Part shown: positions 41,240 to 46,140 of the stretch, piece after piece
How the letters are laid out: each line of letters opens with the position of its first letter
Position numbering within the stretch: position 1 is the first letter of the stretch
Assembly (NCBI GenBank): GCA_013823855.1
Contig: PNMW01000014.1
Location: 1 to 46,140 of the forward strand
DNA from: Lysobacteraceae bacterium
Lineage (GTDB): Bacteria; Pseudomonadota; Gammaproteobacteria; Nevskiales; Nevskiaceae
Direction of reading: 5' to 3'
Length of the DNA stretch: 46,140 nt
Notes under the pieces: model-generated
The model's database searches: none
The model's input: the letters and a program-made list of their open reading frames with translations, nothing else
Told to the model about the DNA's origin: nothing
Translations under genes and position numbers: made by a program

Positions 41240-41868
41240 CCCTGGTTCCCCGTCGTTCCCGTTCGGCGCTGCTGCTGGCGCTGGCGGCTGGCTGGTCGCT
41301 GGAAGCCGCAGCGCAGCTGCCGGCCGCCCCGCAGGTGGTGCTCGATTCGAAGCCGGCGACGCAGCAGCAAACGCAGCCCGTGCCGTCCGCTGCGCCGTCT
41401 TCATCGGCGCCGGCGATCACGCTGCAGTCCAGCCCGGGCGCCGCGGCTCCGGCACCGGCGGCTTCGCCGGCACCGGTGATCCGGCCGGCGGCGGGACCTT
41501 CGCTGCCGTCGACCACGGTGACCATCCAGAGCAATCCGAACGCACCCGCGCCTGCCGCTGCCGCCGCGCCAGTCGCTTTGCCGGCACCAGTAGCGGTCCC
41601 GAAGGCGTCATCTGCGGAGCCGCAGCCGGTCGTCACCACGGCGACGCCGGACGGTATCGGAACGACGATATTCGGCGAGCAGGAAGCCCCGATCGGTCTG
41701 TACATCACTCCGTGGAAGGATGACTATGCCGAGCGCGGTCTCGACCGCCCGGCGCGTCTCCTCGACGAGGCGATGGAGCCCATCGACCCGGCGACCTTCC
41801 GGCGCCAGATCGAGTACTACGAAACGATCACCGAGTTCCGCCGCAAGCAGCGCGGCGAAGCGAAGTAA
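41236..41868 (+). CDS. Secreted Pro/Ala-rich protein
   Basis: This 210-residue protein has a signal peptide (SALLLALAAGWSLEAAAQ). About 115 residues of low-complexity Ala/Pro/Ser sequence follow, then a conserved-looking C-terminal block (TIFGEQEAPIGLYITPWKDDYAERGLDRPARLLDEAMEP, cited in part). The block ends in charged helices. The layout suggests a flexible periplasmic arm ending in a partner-binding module. I recognise no family. It is followed by ExbB after 67 bp. Confidence 0.6.
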   Translation: MTLVPRRSRSALLLALAAGWSLEAAAQLPAAPQVVLDSKPATQQQTQPVPSAAPSSSAPAITLQSSPGAAAPAPAASPAPVIRPAAGPSLPSTTVTIQSNPNAPAPAAAAAPVALPAPVAVPKASSAEPQPVVTTATPDGIGTTIFGEQEAPIGLYITPWKDDYAERGLDRPARLLDEAMEPIDPATFRRQIEYYETITEFRRKQRGEAK

Positions 41869-41935
41869 GCACACCCCACCGGCCCCGCCACGACGGCGCC
41901 TTTTCAGTCACGCAACCGCAAATCGAGGAAACATC

Positions 41936-42568
41936 ATGGAGTTCTTTTCCACCGTCATCCGCTTCTTCCAGGCCGGCGGTGAATTCATGTACCCGATCCT
42001 CATCGTCGGCGTCCTCGGCCTGGCGATCACCATCGAGCGCGTCCTGTACCTGCGCCGTGCCCAGACCGAGAACCGCGAGGTGTGGTCGAAGCTGATGCCG
42101 CTGGTCAACGAGGGCCGCCACGACGAGGCCGAGAAGGTCGCTTCGCTGTCGTCCACCGCCATCGGTCGCGTGCTCGGCTACGGCATCGCCCGCTCGCGCG
42201 GCGCGTCCGGCCGTGACGAAGTCGAACTGGCGATGGAAGAAAGCCTGATGGAAGTGACGCCGCAGCTCGAGCGCCGCACCCACTACCTCGCCACGTTCGC
42301 CAACGTCGCCACGCTGTTCGGCCTGCTCGGCACCGTCATCGGCCTGATCCAGGGCTTCACCGCCGTGTCCGGCGTCAACCCGGCGCAGAAGCAGGATCAG
42401 CTGTCGCAGGCGGTCGCCGTGGCGATGAACTGCACCGCGTTCGGCCTGATGACCGCGATCCCGCTGCTGCTGGTCCATGCCTGGCTGGTCACCAAGACCG
42501 ACGAGCTGGTCGACAGCCTGGAAATCGCCTCGGTCAAGTTCCTCAACAGCCTCGGCTTCAAGAAGTAA
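41936..42568 (+). CDS. ExbB/TolQ/MotA-family proton channel
   Basis: This 210-residue inner-membrane protein has three TM segments: near 18-38 (MYPILIVGVLGLAITIERVL), near 125-150 and near 160-185. The last two have the family pattern YLATFANVATLFGLLGTVIG and FGLMTAIPLLLVHAWLV. It forms the stator-type pentamer that harvests proton flow together with ExbD. A GAGGAAACATC leader gives a good ribosome site for ATG 41936. It belongs to the TPR-Exb-Ton operon. Confidence 0.92.
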   Translation: MEFFSTVIRFFQAGGEFMYPILIVGVLGLAITIERVLYLRRAQTENREVWSKLMPLVNEGRHDEAEKVASLSSTAIGRVLGYGIARSRGASGRDEVELAMEESLMEVTPQLERRTHYLATFANVATLFGLLGTVIGLIQGFTAVSGVNPAQKQDQLSQAVAVAMNCTAFGLMTAIPLLLVHAWLVTKTDELVDSLEIASVKFLNSLGFKK

Positions 42569-42599
42569 TCACCGGCGGCACCACGGGGACACGCAACCG

Positions 42600-43109
42600 A
42601 TGATGCAGGGCATTTCCCGCGAAACCCGGCGCGCGCTGCGCCGGGTCCGGCGCAAGCGCAGCACGGAACTCAATCTGGTGTCGATGATCGACATCCTGAC
42701 CGTGCTGATGTTCTTCCTGCTGGTGAACTCGATCGGCGTGTCGATACTCGGCATCAATCTGCCGAACGACAGCACCAGTGCTGCCGAACCGCCGCCGCAC
42801 AATCTCGCCGTGCTGATCCGCGCCGGCGATCTGTCGCTGACCGACAACGGCTTCATCGTGAAGTCGCTGCCGTCGGTCAACGGCGCCTACGACTACACGG
42901 CGCTGGCGGTGCTGATGAAGGAGACCAAGGCGCGTCTGCCGACCGAGTCGAAGATCACCCTGCTGTCCGAGCCGGGCGTCGCCTATGAAGTATTGGTTTC
43001 GGTGATGGATGCCGTGCGCGTCGACCTGACTTCCGTCGGTCCGGACACCGTCGAACTGTTTCCGCTGATCTCGCTCGGTGACGCGCCGGCGCCGGGAGCC
43101 AAACCATGA
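42600..43109 (+). CDS. ExbD/TolR-family biopolymer transport protein (first copy)
   Basis: This 169-residue protein has a cytosolic basic N-terminus and one TM helix carrying the proton-relay Asp (LNLVSMIDILTVLMFFLLVN). A periplasmic domain follows. Two ExbD-type proteins occur in tandem here, consistent with the ExbD dimer that sits inside the ExbB pentamer being a heterodimer. The stop overlaps the next start by 4 bp. Confidence 0.88.
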   Translation: MMQGISRETRRALRRVRRKRSTELNLVSMIDILTVLMFFLLVNSIGVSILGINLPNDSTSAAEPPPHNLAVLIRAGDLSLTDNGFIVKSLPSVNGAYDYTALAVLMKETKARLPTESKITLLSEPGVAYEVLVSVMDAVRVDLTSVGPDTVELFPLISLGDAPAPGAKP

Positions 43110-43633
43110 GCCTGCGCAACAAGGCCATCCGCAAGCGCATCCTGCGCCGTGCCGGTCGCGACGAGCCCGGTGCCATCGGCCTGAACCTGGTGCCGATGAT
43201 CGACATCTTCACGTCGCTGCTGATCTTCCTGATGCTGACCTCGACGACGGTGCAGACGCTGCGTACGCCGAAGGCGCTGACGCTGCCGCTGTCGGCCTCG
43301 GCGCAGCCGCCCAATGACACGCCGGTGCTGACCGTGTCGTCCGAGAACATCACCCTGCAAGGGGACATCGTGATGACCCTCCAGCAGGCGCAGGCCGAGA
43401 CCGGCGCCGTGCTCGCCGACCTGAAGGCACGATTGCTGCTTGCTCCCCTGGTCACCGTCCAGGGCGACGACAGCGGCAACCTGACCCGAGGCGAGATCAA
43501 CATCGTCGCTGATCGCGCCATTCCCTATGCCCTGCTGAAAAAGATCATGGCCACCTGTGGCGATGCCAAGTTCGCACGCATCTCGCTGTCGGTGAACCGT
43601 CGTTCGATGGTCGGCGCCGGAGCCACGCCATGA
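43106..43633 (+). CDS. ExbD/TolR-family biopolymer transport protein (second copy)
   Basis: This 175-residue protein has the same layout as the preceding ExbD: basic N-terminus, single TM helix with the conserved Asp (LNLVPMIDIFTSLLIFLML) and a periplasmic TolR-like domain (VLTVSSENITLQGDIVM, RGEINIVADRAIPYALLKK). It overlaps both neighbours by 4 bp. Confidence 0.9.
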   Translation: MSLRNKAIRKRILRRAGRDEPGAIGLNLVPMIDIFTSLLIFLMLTSTTVQTLRTPKALTLPLSASAQPPNDTPVLTVSSENITLQGDIVMTLQQAQAETGAVLADLKARLLLAPLVTVQGDDSGNLTRGEINIVADRAIPYALLKKIMATCGDAKFARISLSVNRRSMVGAGATP

Positions 43634-44577
43634 CCGCCTCGACGATGTCACGCGTGATCCGCTGGGAATCCTGGCAGCTCAGCGCCGAGGCCGACCGCCG
43701 TTTCCGGCGCATCGCGACCTCGACCTTCGTTCCGGCCGTCGTGCTGATCATCGCGTCGCGTCTCTGGCAGGAACCGCCGCCGGTGGCGCTCGAAAAATTC
43801 GACAACTCGCAGTACGTCGAACTGCTGCCGGAGGTCAAGCCGCCACCGCCGCCACCGGCCGAGAAGGTCGTCGAGAAGCCGCGCGAGGAGCCGAAGCCGG
43901 TCAAGCCGGTCGAGAAGCCGAAGGTGCAGCCCGTCGAGAAGCCGCCGACGCCGGTCAAGCCGGAGCCGACGGCCCGCGAAGTCGCGGCCAAGACCGGCAT
44001 CATGGCGCTGGCCAACCAGCTCAGCGATCTCGCCGACCAGGACATCGCGCCCAGCGACCAGCCGCTGAGCACGGCGACCATCACCTCGAAGAGCGGCATC
44101 GGCACTTCCGCGGCGGCGATCGCGGCGACCGCATCGACCAACAGCGGCGGTATCGGTCGCGCTCGTGGCGATGTCACATCGACCCAGTCCGGCGCGGGTG
44201 TCGGCAATCGCTCGACCGGCAAGGTGAGCAGTTCGCTCGGTACCGGGACCGTGGCTCCGAAGGGCGGCGTGCCGGGGCCGGAAGGCGGCCGCACGCCAAG
44301 CGAAGTGCAGGCCGTGTTCAATCGCAACCAGGGCCCGTTCTACGCCATCTTCAACCGCGCGGCGCGCGACAACGCCAGCATCGGCGCCGGCAAGATCGTG
44401 GTCCGTCTGACGATCGCGGCGAACGGCGCGGTGACTGCGTGCACCCTGGTGTCGAGCAGCTACGGCGATGCCGACTTCGAGCGCAAGGTGGTCGAACGGG
44501 TCAAGCTGATCAATTTCGGACCCAAGAACGGCCCGCCGTTCACCATGGATTATCCGATCCAGTTCATCCCCCAGTAG
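43630..44577 (+). CDS. TonB/AgmX-like energy transducer
   Basis: This 315-residue protein has one N-terminal membrane anchor ([15 protein letters not shown]). A Pro-Lys-Glu-rich periplasmic linker follows ([16 protein letters not shown], typical of TonB), then a Ser/Gly/Thr-rich stretch. The C-terminal domain of about 95 residues ([20 protein letters not shown], then [14 protein letters not shown]) matches AgmX/PglI-type and TonB-like domains rather than a classical TonB C-terminus. It would convey the ExbB/ExbD motion to an envelope partner. It is the last gene of the operon; fabI follows after 34 bp. Confidence 0.82.
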   Translation: MTASTMSRVIRWESWQLSAEADRRFRRIATSTFVPAVVLIIASRLWQEPPPVALEKFDNSQYVELLPEVKPPPPPPAEKVVEKPREEPKPVKPVEKPKVQPVEKPPTPVKPEPTAREVAAKTGIMALANQLSDLADQDIAPSDQPLSTATITSKSGIGTSAAAIAATASTNSGGIGRARGDVTSTQSGAGVGNRSTGKVSSSLGTGTVAPKGGVPGPEGGRTPSEVQAVFNRNQGPFYAIFNRAARDNASIGAGKIVVRLTIAANGAVTACTLVSSSYGDADFERKVVERVKLINFGPKNGPPFTMDYPIQFIPQ

Positions 44578-44611
44578 TACCTCCTTCCCCAATAACGACA
44601 GGCAAAAAGCC

Positions 44612-45403
44612 ATGGGATTTCTTCAGGGTAAAAAGGCGCTGATCACCGGCGTCGCCAGCGAACGTTCGATTGCCACCGGCATCGCCGAGGCGATGAAGCG
44701 CGAAGGCGCGGAACTGGCCTTCACCTATCAGGGCGACAAGCTCAAGAGCAGAGTCGAGGAGTTTGCCCACGAGCAGGGTTCGAGCATCGTCCTGCCGCTC
44801 GACGTCACCCGTGACGCCGAGATCGACGCGGTGTTCACGCAGATCAAGGACAGCTGGGGCGGCATCGACATCGTCGTCCACTCGATCGGCTTCGCGCCGC
44901 GCGAGCTGCTGATGGGCGGCTATCTGGAGTCGGTGACCCGCGAAGGCTTCGCCCTCGCCCACGACATCAGCGCCTATTCATTCGCCGCGCTCGGCAAGGC
45001 GGCACGGCCATTGATGCAGGGCCGCAACGGCAGCCTGGTGACCTTGAGCTATCTCGGTGCCGAGCGCGCCGTGCCGATGTACAACGTCATGGGCCCGGCC
45101 AAGGCCAGCCTCGAGGCGAATGTCCGCTACATGGCCGCCGAACTGGGTCCGGAAGGCATTCGCGTCAACGGCATCTCCGCCGGCCCGATCAAGACGCTGG
45201 CTGCGGCCGGCATCAAGGGTTTCCGCAGCATGCTGTCGAACGCCGAGAAGGTGTCGGCGCTGAAGCGCAACGTGTCGATCGACGAAGTCGGCAATACCGC
45301 GGCCTTCCTGTCGTCCGACCTGGCCTCCGGCATCACCGGCCAGATCGTCTATGTCGACGCCGGCTTCAACATCATCGGCTTCGCCGTCGACGGCCCCGCC
45401 TGA
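44612..45403 (+). CDS. fabI: Enoyl-ACP reductase FabI (NADH)
   Basis: This 263-residue short-chain dehydrogenase reduces enoyl-ACP in the last step of fatty-acid elongation. Motifs: [18 protein letters not shown] (cofactor loop typical of FabI), [10 protein letters not shown] and the catalytic Tyr-x6-Lys in [20 protein letters not shown]. The ending GFNIIGF is usual. Length is standard. It may be expected to be sensitive to triclosan-type inhibitors as a family trait. Confidence 0.97.
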   Translation: MGFLQGKKALITGVASERSIATGIAEAMKREGAELAFTYQGDKLKSRVEEFAHEQGSSIVLPLDVTRDAEIDAVFTQIKDSWGGIDIVVHSIGFAPRELLMGGYLESVTREGFALAHDISAYSFAALGKAARPLMQGRNGSLVTLSYLGAERAVPMYNVMGPAKASLEANVRYMAAELGPEGIRVNGISAGPIKTLAAAGIKGFRSMLSNAEKVSALKRNVSIDEVGNTAAFLSSDLASGITGQIVYVDAGFNIIGFAVDGPA

Positions 45404-45555
45404 TCGCGGCGCGATGACGCGCGGCTCCGGCCTGGCGGCGAAGTGCCGCGGCAGCCTGGAGCAGCGCCGACGCGGGCCTCGGCCGCAGGGCGATGCGGAA
45501 TCTGGTCAACTTGCCGGCATTCCCGAATTCCCTTTCGCCTTTCTCCGCCCACTGC

Positions 45556-46140
45556 CATGCCTGATGACGTTCGCACCTCGCCGGTGCTCGACCTCACCCG
45601 CGCGCTGATCGCGCGCCGTTCGCTGACCCCCGATGACGCCGGCTGCTGCCAGCTGATCGCGGATCGCCTCGCCGCGCTCGGCTTCGGCATCGAATGGATC
45701 AACGCCGAAGGCATCACCAACCTCTGGGCGACTTATGGCAGCGGCGGGCCGCTGCTGGTGCTCGCCGGACATACCGACGTGGTGCCGCCCGGACCGAGCA
45801 GCGCCTGGGCGAGCGACCCCTTCGTGCCTGAAATCCGCGACGGCGTGCTCTACGGCCGTGGCGCGGCCGACATGAAGAGCGGCCTGGCGGCGATGGTCTG
45901 TGCCGTCGAACGTCTGCTGGCGCAGCGCCGGCCCGGCGGCGGCATCGCCTTCCTGATCACCAGCGACGAGGAAGGCGTCGCCCTGCACGGCACCCGGCAT
46001 GTCGTCGAAGTGCTGAAGGCGCGCGGCATCAAACCGGACTACGCCATCGTCGGTGAAGCCACCGGCGACCAGCGGTTCGGCGATCGCATCACCATCGGCC
46101 GGCGCGGCTCGCTCGGCTGCAACCTGAAGATCTCCGGCAG
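45556..46140 (+). CDS. dapE: Succinyl-diaminopimelate desuccinylase DapE, N-terminal part (cut by window edge)
   Basis: From ATG 45556 the frame is open for 195 codons to the window end. It shows the M20 peptidase-family motifs LVLAGHTDVVPPGP (first metal His, Asp), LYGRGAADMKSGLAAMV (bridging Asp) and LITSDEEGVALHGT (Glu pair). DapE hydrolyses N-succinyl-LL-diaminopimelate in lysine and peptidoglycan-precursor synthesis. The C-terminal half lies beyond the window. The 152 bp between fabI and this start hold no gene I can support. Confidence 0.92.

Noticed and set aside
1..46140. A CRISPR array or prophage
   Set aside because: No regularly spaced direct repeats and no phage structural, lysis or packaging genes were seen.

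Overview
The window is high-GC DNA from a gammaproteobacterium. Chromosomal blocks such as gloB-yafS-rnhA-dnaQ, aroC-prmB and fabI-dapE, and the overall protein flavour, point to the Nevskiales/Xanthomonadales side of the class; this placement is an inference from gene content, not a measurement. It consists of an accessory left third (about 1-17,133) and an ordinary, densely packed chromosomal right part (17,139-46,140).

Left end (1-4,363). A cut IS66-family element (1-1006) abuts a short heavy-metal P-type ATPase fragment and a lone second IS66-type end. Next comes a two-gene unit: a KfrA_N/coiled-coil protein of the TnpT type (1670-2758) overlapping a RES-domain toxin-like protein with a Cys4 N-terminal domain (2748-4223). 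Beside them on the minus strand is a 109-nt tRNA-like gene (4255-4363). It has a perfect acceptor stem, D arm, T arm and encoded CCA, but three consecutive 17-nt anticodon-arm-like hairpins where one is expected. This is the most unusual object in the window. A structured, terminator-ended region without ORF support (about 4623-4785) looks like an sRNA gene. A two-gene operon (unrecognised protein plus ICMT-like methyltransferase) follows.

Chromate transposon (6476-17,133). This is a complete Tn3-family element of the Tn4651 type, with perfect 37-bp terminal inverted repeats and a TTGGAT duplication, inserted at the stop codon of an EAL-domain gene. The Tn3 transposase (tnpA) and a tyrosine recombinase (tnpS-like) are at the right end, and a tnpT-like coiled-coil gene is at the left end. 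A minus-strand chromate/oxidative-stress operon lies between the divergent tnpT and tnpS: chrB, chrC (Fe/Mn superoxide dismutase), a DUF1259 protein, chrA, a second short chrB, and an EF-hand protein. A candidate resolution site (7677-7739) stays next to tnpT, more than 5 kb from tnpS.

Chromosomal part. Minus strand: EAL protein, aroC, prmB. Plus strand: sco, psd, then moxR-DUF58-tgpA. Minus strand: kynA (tryptophan dioxygenase), a UMF1-type MFS transporter, rimI, dnaQ. The usual gloB/yafS/rnhA/dnaQ neighbourhood is interrupted by two plus-strand envelope genes, a Big_5/ice-binding-like lipoprotein and an OmpA-family protein. From 35,316 to 44,577 runs a tightly overlapping nine-gene operon: a secreted protein, three TPR-type envelope proteins (two of them lipoproteins), a Pro/Ala-rich secreted protein, ExbB, two ExbD and a TonB/AgmX-like protein. 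It reads as a proton-motive-force-driven envelope machine of unknown task. fabI and the start of dapE close the window.
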